28,214 nucleotides of DNA from 70-18 sp041691815 (GTDB taxonomy: Bacteria; Pseudomonadota; Alphaproteobacteria; Acetobacterales; Acetobacteraceae), in assembly GCA_041691815.1 (NCBI GenBank), contig JBEPTZ010000054.1, forward strand, positions 1-28,214, given 5' to 3'. Positions within the stretch are counted from its first letter, which is position 1. Each line of letters begins with the position of its first letter. Below, piece after piece: positions 7,601 through 14,438 of this stretch. The position numbers and the translations under genes are program-made. Below the pieces are notes generated by a model, which saw nothing but the letters and a program-made list of their open reading frames with translations, was not told the origin of the DNA and searched no databases.

Positions 7601-8608
7601 ATGACCGACGCACAAACGCTGCACCGCAGCCTTCTCACCATCGACACCCATATCGACATTCCGTTTCCGGACGGGCCGAGTTTCTTTGATGAAACAAAGC
7701 GTTATGTCGATCTCCCGAAGATGAAGCGGGGCCACATGGCGGCCGGCTGCTTCGCCGCCTACGTGCCGCAGGGCGCCCGCACGCCGGAGGTGTACCAGGC
7801 AGCGGTCGAGCGCGCGCGGGGAATGCTCAAGGTTATCAACGAGATGGGTGCCACCAACCAGGGCGCCAGGGTCTGCCTTTCGGCCGACGAGATCGAGCAG
7901 GCGCATCGTGACGGGGTGACCATCGTGATGCCCTGCGTGGAGAACGGCCAGGCGCTAGGCGGCGATGTCGCCAACCTCAAGCCGCTGTACGATCTGGGCG
8001 CGCGGTATCTGACGCTGACCCATTTCGGGCACAACGCGCTGGGCGATTCTTCCAATCCGCGCAAGGAGTTAGGCGACCCGGAGCAGGAGCATGGCGGGCT
8101 GTCGGCGCTCGGCCGGGCGGTGGTGGTGGAGCTTAACCGGCTGGGAATGCTGGTGGATATCGCCCACACCTCGAAGAACACGATGATGCAGGCGGCACAG
8201 TTGTCGCGCACGCCGGTGCTGTCCACCCATTCCTGCATCAAGGCGATCTGCGACAACGCGCGCAATCTGGACGACGAACAGCTTGATATGCTTGCCAAAG
8301 TCGGCGGCGTTGTGCAGGTGACGGCGGTGCCGGGCTTCCTCAAGACCGGCGGCAAGGCGGACCAGGTGACGATTGCCGATTACTGCGATCACGTCGACTA
8401 CGCTGTGAAGCGCATCGGCATCGAACATGTTGGAATCTCAAGCGATTTTGACGGCGGCGGCGGCTTCGTCGGCTGGAAGGATGCCTCCGAGTGCGGCAAC
8501 GTGACCGCCGAACTGGTCAACCGTGGCTATGGCGCGCGGGAGATCGGGTTGCTGTGGGGGGGTAATTTCCTGCGGTTGTTGCGGTTGGCGGAAGCCCGAA
8601 AGGGTTGA
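7601..8608 (+). CDS. Membrane-dipeptidase-type peptidase M19
   Basis: A 335-residue metallopeptidase of family M19 (renal dipeptidase type), which hydrolyses dipeptides with a binuclear zinc site. Expected ligands and neighbours are visible: HID (His17, Asp19), the bridging Glu in MPCVENGQAL, His in DIAHTSK, His in STHSC, the substrate Arg in NARNLDDE and Asp in SSDFDGG. No signal peptide is present, so the enzyme is probably cytoplasmic. Two starts are possible, GTG 7595 and ATG 7601; ATG is preferred. The stop is 2 bases before the next gene's ATG, so the two form an operon. Repeat R2 lies just upstream and separates it from the BKACE gene. Bacterial M19 enzymes often sit in catabolic loci, where they may act on small amides; the actual substrate is unknown. 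Confidence 0.9.
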   Translation: MTDAQTLHRSLLTIDTHIDIPFPDGPSFFDETKRYVDLPKMKRGHMAAGCFAAYVPQGARTPEVYQAAVERARGMLKVINEMGATNQGARVCLSADEIEQAHRDGVTIVMPCVENGQALGGDVANLKPLYDLGARYLTLTHFGHNALGDSSNPRKELGDPEQEHGGLSALGRAVVVELNRLGMLVDIAHTSKNTMMQAAQLSRTPVLSTHSCIKAICDNARNLDDEQLDMLAKVGGVVQVTAVPGFLKTGGKADQVTIADYCDHVDYAVKRIGIEHVGISSDFDGGGGFVGWKDASECGNVTAELVNRGYGAREIGLLWGGNFLRLLRLAEARKG

Positions 8609-8610
8609 AA

Positions 8611-9435
8611 ATGCGCCAGATTCCGCTGCCGGATGGCACATTGGTGCCGGCGCTTGGGCAGGGCACCTGGAAAATGGGCGAGGCCGGGCGTGACGCCGAG
8701 GAAGTGGCGGCGCTACGGCTGGGAATCGCGCTTGGCCAGACACTTATCGACACCGCGGAAATGTACGGCGACGGTGCCGCCGAAACGGTCGTCGGGCAGG
8801 CGATTGCCGGGCAGCGGGACGCGGTGTTCCTGGTCAGCAAGGTTTTTCCGCATAATGCGGGGGAAAAATCGGCGGTTTCGGCGTTGGAAAACACGCTGAG
8901 GCGGTTAAAAACCGATCGGCTGGACCTGTATCTGCTGCACTGGCGGGGCGGAATTCCGCTGGCCGAGACGGTTCGTGCATTCGAATGCATGATCCGGGAT
9001 GGAAAAGTTCGGTATTGGGGTGTTTCCAACTTCGATACGGATGACATGGAGGAGTTGGACCCCCTGCCGGGCTGCGCGGTGAACCAGGTGCTGTACAGCC
9101 CGGAGCATCGCGGCATCGAGTTCGACCTGCTGCCTTGGCAGGCGGCACGGAAGATTCCGGTGATGGCCTATTCGCCGGTGGGCCAGGGCGGCCGGCTGTT
9201 GCGGAACCCCGCACTGGCACGGGTGGCGGCGCGGCACGAGGCCAGCGCGGCACAGGTGGCAATCGCCTGGGGGCTGCGGCAACCCGGCGTGATCAGCATC
9301 CCGAAGGCCAGCACCGCCGCGCATGTGCGCGAGAATGCCGCCGCAATGGACCTCACATTGACCGCTGAGGACTTGGCGGAGATTGATGCGGCGTTTCCGC
9401 CGCCGAAGCGGAAGCAGCATCTGGCGATGTTATAA
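8611..9435 (+). CDS. Aldo/keto reductase
   Basis: A 274-residue NAD(P)H-dependent aldo/keto reductase with a TIM-barrel fold. The catalytic tetrad is complete: Asp47 and Tyr52 in LIDTAEMYG, Lys77 in VSKVFP and His110 in LYLLHW. Cofactor-loop residues appear near the C-terminus in ISIPKAST. Length and sequence resemble the bacterial AKR5-type or YtbE-like 2,5-diketo-gluconate reductase group. An in-frame TTG at 8605 overlaps the dipeptidase stop, but ATG 8611 is the simpler start. It follows the M19 gene by 2 bases and ends just before hairpin repeat R3, which separates it from a convergent dehydrogenase gene. The physiological substrate cannot be inferred. Confidence 0.9.
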   Translation: MRQIPLPDGTLVPALGQGTWKMGEAGRDAEEVAALRLGIALGQTLIDTAEMYGDGAAETVVGQAIAGQRDAVFLVSKVFPHNAGEKSAVSALENTLRRLKTDRLDLYLLHWRGGIPLAETVRAFECMIRDGKVRYWGVSNFDTDDMEELDPLPGCAVNQVLYSPEHRGIEFDLLPWQAARKIPVMAYSPVGQGGRLLRNPALARVAARHEASAAQVAIAWGLRQPGVISIPKASTAAHVRENAAAMDLTLTAEDLAEIDAAFPPPKRKQHLAML

Positions 9436-9439
9436 AAAG

Positions 9440-9571
9440 GGAAGACTTCTTTTTTGGAAAAAAGAAGCAAAAAACTTCTATCCGCCTTGCAACGGTGGAG
9501 TCGCGGAGACTCGGTACACTCCAATGGATAGAAAGTTTTTTTGCTTCTTTTTGTTCACAAAAAGAAGACTC
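9440..9571. repeat. Modular hairpin repeat copy R3 (between convergent genes)
   Basis: Copy 3 fills the gap between the converging aldo/keto reductase and LDH2-type genes, touching both stop codons. The left hairpin has arms CTTCTTTTTT (9446-9455) and AAAAAAGAAG (9458-9467). The centre is bounded by inverted AAAAAACTTCTATCC and GGATAGAAAGTTTTTT. The right hairpin has arms CTTCTTTTTG (9544-9553) and CAAAAAGAAG (9558-9567). The centre carries TCCGCCTTGCAAC and TACACTCCAATGGATAGAAAG, which match R6 in inverted orientation. The symmetric arrangement between two 3' ends would suit a bidirectional terminator. Confidence 0.87.
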
Positions 9572-10639
9572 TTACTCGCCTAAAACCCACTCCGCCCCCG
9601 CTGCCTCCGCCACCTTGCGCACCTGTTCCAGCAGCCCCGGCCCGACCGGGATACCGGATTGGCGGCGCTGGGCGGCGTGGCGGCGTTCCGGGTCGCCGGC
9701 GACCATCACCGGGCGGGCCGGGTCGGCGGGCCTGGTGGCGCGCAGCGAGTCGCAGAAGGCGGCGACGTCGGCGCGGACGTCGTTGGCGTCGCGGAACAGG
9801 CCGGGGTCGATGGCCATGAAGAAGTGGCCGATGCCCATGGTGCCTGGCTGTTTGGTGTGGGCGGGGTCGGTGACCATGGTGGCGCCGGACAGCGCCGAGG
9901 ACAGGATGTTGACCATCGCGGCGAGGCCGTAGCCCTTGTGGCTGCTGCCGTCCGCGGTGCCGCCGAGCGGGGTGAGGAAGCCGCCTTTCTGGCTGGCTTC
10001 CAGCGGGTCAGTGCTGGGGGCGCCGTCCTTGGTGACCAGCCAGCCGGGGGGTGTGGGCAGGTTTTCGTTGGCCTTGTTGCGGATGCGGCCGGCGGCCACC
10101 GTGGTGGTGGCCATGTCGAGCAGGAACGGCTCGCCGTCGCGGCCGGGGGCGGCGAAGGCGATCGGGTCGGTGCCGTATTTGGCCTCGGCGCCGCCGGTGG
10201 GGGCTACCTGGATGCCGGAGGCCGAGGTGGTGACCATGCCGATGAAGCCGGCATTGGCGGCCATGCGGGCGTAATAGCCGCAGGCGCCGAAATGCGCCGA
10301 GTTGCGCACGCCGACGATGCCGACGCCCAGGGTGCGGGCCTTGCTGATCGCCAGGTTCATCGCGGTGTAGGAATTCACATGCCCGAGGCCGCCGCCGCCA
10401 TCGATCAGGGCGGCAACCAGGCGGTCGTGGACGATGGTCGGCTCGGCGGTCATGCTCATTTTGCCGGCGCGGCGGCGCTGGTCGTAGCTGGGGATCATCG
10501 AGATGCCGTGACTGTCGATGCCGTGTAGATCGGCATAGGCCATGATCTCGGCAGTGATCGCGGCATTGATGGGCTTCATGCCCCAGGCGCGCAGGATCAG
10601 TTCGAGCTGGTGGAGATGGGATTCATATGAAGCTGGCAT
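9572..10639 (-). CDS. LDH2-type malate/L-lactate dehydrogenase family oxidoreductase
   Basis: A 355-residue NAD(P)-dependent dehydrogenase of the Ldh_2 family, which includes malate, L-sulfolactate, ureidoglycolate and delta-1-piperideine-2-carboxylate enzymes. The fold is unrelated to classical Rossmann lactate dehydrogenase. Family motifs are visible: DLHGIDSHG near residue 40, VRNSAHFGACGYYA, and SHKGYGLAAMVNIL. Start ATG at 10639 is chosen because GGAG lies about eight bases upstream; the longer open frame to 10738 only reads through the hairpin repeat. The gene lies downstream of the FAH-family gene on the same strand, with repeat R4 between them, and converges on the aldo/keto reductase. 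The substrate is a 2-hydroxy or 2-keto acid by family, not determined further. Confidence 0.88.
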   Translation of the reverse strand: MPASYESHLHQLELILRAWGMKPINAAITAEIMAYADLHGIDSHGISMIPSYDQRRRAGKMSMTAEPTIVHDRLVAALIDGGGGLGHVNSYTAMNLAISKARTLGVGIVGVRNSAHFGACGYYARMAANAGFIGMVTTSASGIQVAPTGGAEAKYGTDPIAFAAPGRDGEPFLLDMATTTVAAGRIRNKANENLPTPPGWLVTKDGAPSTDPLEASQKGGFLTPLGGTADGSSHKGYGLAAMVNILSSALSGATMVTDPAHTKQPGTMGIGHFFMAIDPGLFRDANDVRADVAAFCDSLRATRPADPARPVMVAGDPERRHAAQRRQSGIPVGPGLLEQVRKVAEAAGAEWVLGE

Positions 10640-10656
10640 AGGTAATCTCCAAGAGA

Positions 10657-10783
10657 AGGCTTCTTTTTGAAAAAAGTAGCAAAAACTTTTTTTATCCGCC
10701 TTGCAACAGCGGAGGGGCGGAGATTGCGGAGTCTCCAAAATGGATGAAGTTTTTTTGCTTCTTTGTTTTCAAACAAAGAAGAC
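10657..10783. repeat. Modular hairpin repeat copy R4 (FAH-LDH2 genes)
   Basis: Copy 4 lies between two genes of the same (-) strand and directly follows the FAH-family stop at 10784. The hairpin at the high-coordinate end is perfect, with arms CTTCTTTGTTT (10758-10768) and AAACAAAGAAG (10771-10781). The hairpin at the other end is degenerate (near 10660-10680, one mismatch and an uneven A/T run). The central part has TATCCGCCTTGCAAC, CGGAGTCTCCAAAATGGATG and AAGTTTTTTTGC. Reverse-complemented, it is the closest relative of copy R1, with the same hairpin and the same ATCCATTTTGGAGACTCCG block. Confidence 0.85.
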
Positions 10784-11566
10784 CTACTTTTTCTTCCTGA
10801 ATCGATTTCTTAGCGTCCCAATGCCAGTGATCTCCACCTCCACCAGATCGCCGTCCTTCACGTCGGGCGAGGTGCCGTCGGTGCCCATCCACATCACGTC
10901 GCCGGGATAGAGGGTGCAGTACTGGCTGGTTGCGGCGAGGAAGGTGCGGATGGAGAACAGCATGTCGTTGGTGGGGAAGCTGGTGCGGATTTCGCCGTTG
11001 AGGCGGACGTTGGTGTGCAGCGCGTCGAGGTCGAGTTCGGTTTCGATCCATGGGCCCATCGGCTTGAAGGTGTCGGTGTTCTTCGAGCGGAAGAAGGTGC
11101 GGTCGGCTTTCTGCCAGCTGCGTTCGGAGACATCGTTGCCGATGGTGTAGCCGAATACGCAGTCGAGTGCCGTGGCCTCGGTGAGGTTTTTGGCGTGTTT
11201 GCCGATGACCACGACGAGTTCGCCCTCGTAGTGGATTTTCTCGGTGGCGTCGTGCGGGATCACCACGTCTTCGTCGTGGGCGATCAGCGCGTTCTGGGCG
11301 CGGTAGCCGATTTCGGCGCGGCTGGGGATGTTGGGGATTTCGCCGCGCTTGTTGGCGGCTTCGGTGAGGTGGCGGACGTAGTTGAGGCCGGCGCAATAGA
11401 AGGTGCGCGGGATCAGCGGGAGTTCGATTTTCACTGCTGCCAGCGCGTGGGTTTTGCCGGTGCGGCGCCAGGAGGTGAAGATGTCGCCTTCGGTTTCGTG
11501 CAGGGTGTCGGCTTCGAGGATGCCGTAGGCGGTGTGACCCTCGGCGGTGTAGTGGACCCAGCGCAT
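10784..11566 (-). CDS. Fumarylacetoacetate hydrolase family protein
   Basis: A 260-residue member of the FAH family, which acts on acyl-pyruvate and related dicarboxylic substrates (hydrolase, decarboxylase or isomerase) with a divalent metal. The core is recognised by IPRTFYCAGLNYVRHL, the metal-ligand segment HYEGELVVVIGK and FGYTIGNDVSERSWQK, followed by KNTDTFKPMGPWI and the VRLNGE block. Start ATG 11566 is 2 bases downstream of the dioxygenase stop; an in-frame TTG at 11572 would overlap that gene. It is therefore the second gene of an apparent dioxygenase-FAH-dehydrogenase operon. The C-terminus is a basic tail (RNRFRKKK) that ends against repeat R4. The exact reaction is not inferable. 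Confidence 0.9.
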   Translation of the reverse strand: MRWVHYTAEGHTAYGILEADTLHETEGDIFTSWRRTGKTHALAAVKIELPLIPRTFYCAGLNYVRHLTEAANKRGEIPNIPSRAEIGYRAQNALIAHDEDVVIPHDATEKIHYEGELVVVIGKHAKNLTEATALDCVFGYTIGNDVSERSWQKADRTFFRSKNTDTFKPMGPWIETELDLDALHTNVRLNGEIRTSFPTNDMLFSIRTFLAATSQYCTLYPGDVMWMGTDGTSPDVKDGDLVEVEITGIGTLRNRFRKKK

Positions 11567-11568
11567 GG

Positions 11569-12471
11569 TCAAGCGGCCAGGGTGCGCAGCGGGCGCAGGA
11601 AGTCCTCGGTGAACAGTTTCGTTGCCATCACCTGGCAGCGGAGCATCAGGCGCTCCTCGTCCGGCCGGTAGTCGGCGATGGCCTGGTGGATGGTGCCGAC
11701 ATGGTCCCAGACCAGCAGATCGCGCGGCTGCCAGTGGTGGGTGTAGCGGTATTCCGGCTTGACCTGATGCTCGAACAGGAAGGCGAGCATGCGCTGGCTT
11801 TCGGCCTCCGGGAGTTGGTTGATGCGCATGGCGTAGCCGGGGTTGGCGTAGAGAATCTTGCTGCCGGTCAGCGGGTGGGTGAGGAACAGGGGGTGGATGG
11901 CCGGCGGGCGCATGGCGCGCTGGGCCTCGGTCATCGGCTTGCGGGTGCTGCCGGGGCGGTTGACCATCATCGACCAGAACTTGTCGAAGTCGTGGGTGAC
12001 GGTGGCGTCGGCGAGGCTGGTCTTGAGGGCGTCGGGCAGGCCGTCATAGGCGGCGTGCATGCTGGCGAACTCGGTGCCGCCGAGGGCGCGGCCGTCGCGG
12101 AACGGGATTTTGGTGCCGTAGAGCACGTTCACGAAGCCGATCACGTCGCGGTACGACATGTCGGTGTGCCAGTCCTGGCCGGCATCGGGCAGGCCGATAT
12201 AGGCGCCGTTCTGCTTGACGTTGGACAGGATGCCGACTTCCGGGACGTCCGGGTCGCGGGCTTCGCCGATGCCGGTCTGGATGTCGCCGAAGCGCTCGGA
12301 GAAGGCTTTGAGCTGGGCGGCGGTGAGCGACTGGTTGGGGAAGCGCAGCACGCCGTAGCGGCCGAGGGCGGCGAGCAGGCGGCCGAAGCTGGCGTCGTCG
12401 ATCGGTTGGCCGGCGTCGAGGCCCTCGATGGTGGCGCCGAGGATGGCCTGGTTCGGGCGGACCGTGAGCAT
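11569..12471 (-). CDS. TauD/TfdA-family Fe(II)/2-oxoglutarate dioxygenase
   Basis: A 300-residue dioxygenase of the TauD/TfdA family, which couples 2-oxoglutarate decarboxylation to hydroxylation of a substrate such as a sulfonate, an aryloxyacetate or a related acid. The facial triad is His102 and Asp104 in WHTDMSY and His261 in WDHVGTIHQA. An Arg in the following RLMLRCQV segment would bind 2-oxoglutarate. The start at 12471 is supported by a GGAGG ribosome-binding site about nine bases upstream. The gene is first in the - strand group with the FAH-family and LDH2-type genes, separated from the FAH start by 2 bases, suggesting a shared catabolic pathway. The substrate is unknown; no ABC transporter or sulfonate genes lie beside it. 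Confidence 0.9.
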   Translation of the reverse strand: MLTVRPNQAILGATIEGLDAGQPIDDASFGRLLAALGRYGVLRFPNQSLTAAQLKAFSERFGDIQTGIGEARDPDVPEVGILSNVKQNGAYIGLPDAGQDWHTDMSYRDVIGFVNVLYGTKIPFRDGRALGGTEFASMHAAYDGLPDALKTSLADATVTHDFDKFWSMMVNRPGSTRKPMTEAQRAMRPPAIHPLFLTHPLTGSKILYANPGYAMRINQLPEAESQRMLAFLFEHQVKPEYRYTHHWQPRDLLVWDHVGTIHQAIADYRPDEERLMLRCQVMATKLFTEDFLRPLRTLAA

Positions 12472-12581
12472 GGCTGGGTTCCTCCGGTTTTGCGGAGAAG
12501 CTTAGCGGGTTTGGGGTAGGAGGGAAGGGCAGGGTGTGCCCGGGATGGCCGTGTTGCTGGGTCTTGCGATAGGGTAATGCA

Positions 12582-13280
12582 ATGCCCTTGTCATCGATCG
12601 CCGCGAATTACTTTGTCCTGGAGGTTTTCGACCGCGACCAATGGTGTCCGGTATTCCAGGCTCGGTTCGAGGTTAGCGACCTGGAGGCACTGCGGGTGGC
12701 GCTTGGGCCGCAGGCGGATGATGACCACGAACTCCGGCGTTTATACTCGCTTGACCGCATTGAACTGGCGAAGGTGGTGGAAACCTTCGGCGTTGCTTTC
12801 GATCCCGGCGCTTTGTGGTCGATCCAGCCCGATATCTGGCTTCATCGGCTGCGTTGCATCGACCTTGCGCCATATCTTGTTCACACGGGATACGAGTTGC
12901 CGCTGCTACTGGACGGCCGAAAGAAGCTGGCCAGGATGGTTGAATTATATCCGCCAGAGACCTTTGAAGGGGAAGATCGCTTCAACCATTGGGTTGCGGA
13001 AGGTAAGCTTCATCGGGAAGAAGTGCTGCTACCTCGCGACCCGTCAGCCAAGAGGTATTTTGGACATCGAACAGTTTATTATGCGTTGAAGGGTGAGGAG
13101 TGGCGTATTGCCGCATGGAAGATGATTTCTGCTGCCGCATCGAAAACGGGTTGGAACGAGGGGTTCGAGCGAGTCGAGGGGATGCTGTTCGGATACGAGG
13201 ATTGGCAGATGGACTGGTGGATGGACAATTGGCGGCGTCGGCGCCAGCAAATGGCGGCAGCCGAAGGTTCCAAGGGATGA
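12582..13280 (+). CDS. Hypothetical protein of lower GC content
   Basis: A 232-residue protein that I do not recognise. It starts at ATG 12582 with an AGGG-type ribosome-binding site six bases upstream. It has no signal peptide or membrane helix and appears cytoplasmic. It is rich in Trp, Tyr and charged residues, including YELPLLLDGRKKLARMVEL in the middle and FGYEDWQMDWWMDNWRRRR near the end. Base composition is clearly less GC-biased than its neighbours, with codons such as tta, ata and tat, suggesting transfer. It is flanked by divergent dioxygenase and convergent SMR genes, so it is probably monocistronic. The last codons (GSKG and the TGA stop) lie inside a truncated hairpin repeat (R5), so the native C-terminus may have been different. 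Confidence 0.7.
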   Translation: MPLSSIAANYFVLEVFDRDQWCPVFQARFEVSDLEALRVALGPQADDDHELRRLYSLDRIELAKVVETFGVAFDPGALWSIQPDIWLHRLRCIDLAPYLVHTGYELPLLLDGRKKLARMVELYPPETFEGEDRFNHWVAEGKLHREEVLLPRDPSAKRYFGHRTVYYALKGEEWRIAAWKMISAAASKTGWNEGFERVEGMLFGYEDWQMDWWMDNWRRRRQQMAAAEGSKG

Positions 13281-13317
13281 AGTTTTTTGGTTCTTTTTTT
13301 CAAAAAAGAACCGCTTG
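13270..13317. repeat. Truncated modular hairpin repeat copy R5
   Basis: Copy 5 is only half an element. It comprises CCAAGGGATGAAGTTTTTTGG, comparable with the GGATGAAGTTTTTTTGC segment of R4, followed by one perfect hairpin with arms GGTTCTTTTTT (13289-13299) and AAAAAAGAACC (13302-13312) and a terminal CTTGCC. The TGA of GGATGAAG is the stop codon of the hypothetical gene 12582-13280, so the element overlaps its coding end. It lies between convergent genes and could terminate both. Confidence 0.82.
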
Positions 13318-13335
13318 CCTGCTGCCTCCGCCGCC

Positions 13336-13653
13336 TCAATGCGCCACCAGCTTGAGCCCGACGATGCCGGCGACGATCAGGCCGATGCAGATCAGCCGCA
13401 GCGGGTCGGCGCTCTCGCCGAGCAGGGCAATGCCGAGCAGCGCGGTGCCGACGGTGCCGATGCCGGTCCATACCGCATAGGCGGTGCCGAGCGGCAGGCT
13501 GCGCAAGGCGAGCCCGAGCAGGCCGAGGCTGATGGCCATCGCGGCCACGGTGCCGAGCGAGGGCCACAGCCGGGTGAAGCCGGCGGAATATTTCAGGCCG
13601 ACCGCCCAGCCGACCTCGAACAGGCCGGCGACCAGCAGGATGAGCCAGGCCAT
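13336..13653 (-). CDS. SMR-family efflux protein, guanidinium exporter (Gdx/SugE) type
   Basis: A 105-residue small multidrug resistance protein with four predicted membrane helices; the family works as an antiparallel dimer exchanging substrate for protons. The essential Glu13 is present in LFEVGWAVGLKYS. The helix-4-side signature AVWTGIGTVGTALLGIALLG is typical of SMR proteins, and the WAVGLKYSAGF motif favours the Gdx/SugE subgroup, which exports guanidinium, over EmrE-type drug pumps. A GGGGAGAACGCC leader gives a good ribosome-binding site. The gene follows the SDR gene by 29 bases on the same strand. That gap is too short for a guanidine riboswitch, and none is visible directly upstream of this gene. 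Subgroup assignment is inference from motif resemblance. Confidence 0.85.
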   Translation of the reverse strand: MAWLILLVAGLFEVGWAVGLKYSAGFTRLWPSLGTVAAMAISLGLLGLALRSLPLGTAYAVWTGIGTVGTALLGIALLGESADPLRLICIGLIVAGIVGLKLVAH

Positions 13654-13682
13654 GGCGTTCTCCCCGGTTACACCGCCAATCC

Positions 13683-14387
13683 TTATACCGAGTGCATCAG
13701 GCCGCCGTCGACGCGCAGGTTCTGGCCGGTGATGTAGCCGGCGCCGGGCGAGGCCAGGAAGGCGATGGTGGCGGCGATTTCGTCGGATTTGCCGTAGCGC
13801 TGCATCGGCACGCTGTGGCGGCGTTCGTCGGTGGCCGGCAGGCTGTCGATCCAGCCGGGGAGGACGTTGTTCATGCGCACGTTGCGGGCGGCGTATTCGT
13901 CGGCGAACAGCTTGGTGAAGGCGGCCAGCCCGGCGCGGAACACCGCCGAGGTGGGGAACATCGCACTCGGCTCGAACGCCCAGGCGGTGGAGATGTTGAT
14001 GATGGCGCCGCCGCCGGCTGCCGCCATGTGCGGGGCGATCAGGCGGGTGGGGCGGATCACGTTCATCAGGTAGGTGTCCATGCCGGCGTGCCACTGGGCG
14101 TCGGTGAGGTCGAGCACCGGGGCGCGGGGGCCGTGGCCGGCGCTGTTGACCAGCACATCGATGCGGCCCCAGCGGGCCAGGGTGAGGTCGACCAGCCGTT
14201 GCAGGTCGCCGGTGGATTGGTTGGAGCCGGTGACGCCGAGGCCGCCGAGGGATTCGGCCAGCGCCTCGCCCTTCCCGGAGGAGGACAGGATGGCGATCTT
14301 GAAGCCGTCCTGCGCCAGGCGGCTGGCGGCGGCGGCACCCATGCCGCTGCCGCCGGCGGTGATGATCGCGATTTTTTCTTCGGGCAT
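13683..14387 (-). CDS. Divergent short-chain dehydrogenase/reductase (SDR) lacking Tyr-Lys pair
   Basis: A 234-residue Rossmann-fold SDR protein. The cofactor motif is TAGGSGMG at 10-17, NSAG replaces NNAG at 81-84, and the C-terminal YITGQNLRVDGGL is typical of the classical family. The catalytic YxxxK is not present: the aligned positions read Ser147 and Arg151 in TSAVFRAGLAAFTK, although Ser133 (NISTAWA) is kept. It may bind NAD(P) without normal reductase chemistry or use an altered mechanism. ATG 14387 is preferred because GGAGAACGCC precedes it; the alternative ATG 14399 adds four residues and has no clear ribosome-binding site. It lies between an aldo/keto reductase and the SMR exporter on the same strand. 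Confidence 0.85.
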   Translation of the reverse strand: MPEEKIAIITAGGSGMGAAAASRLAQDGFKIAILSSSGKGEALAESLGGLGVTGSNQSTGDLQRLVDLTLARWGRIDVLVNSAGHGPRAPVLDLTDAQWHAGMDTYLMNVIRPTRLIAPHMAAAGGGAIINISTAWAFEPSAMFPTSAVFRAGLAAFTKLFADEYAARNVRMNNVLPGWIDSLPATDERRHSVPMQRYGKSDEIAATIAFLASPGAGYITGQNLRVDGGLMHSV

Positions 14388-14438
14388 GGCGTTCTCCATG
14401 GGGGATTGCTGGTGTCTGGCATGAATAGGTTGGCGGGC

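Noticed and set aside
9383..9583. Short Phe/Lys-rich open frames in the hairpin repeats (FFCFFLFTKRRL-like)
   Set aside because: They arise from A/T runs of the hairpins in several frames and recur wherever the repeat lies; no independent start signals.
13654..13682. Guanidine riboswitch before the SMR exporter
   Set aside because: Only 29 bases separate it from the upstream SDR gene, too few for any known guanidine riboswitch class.
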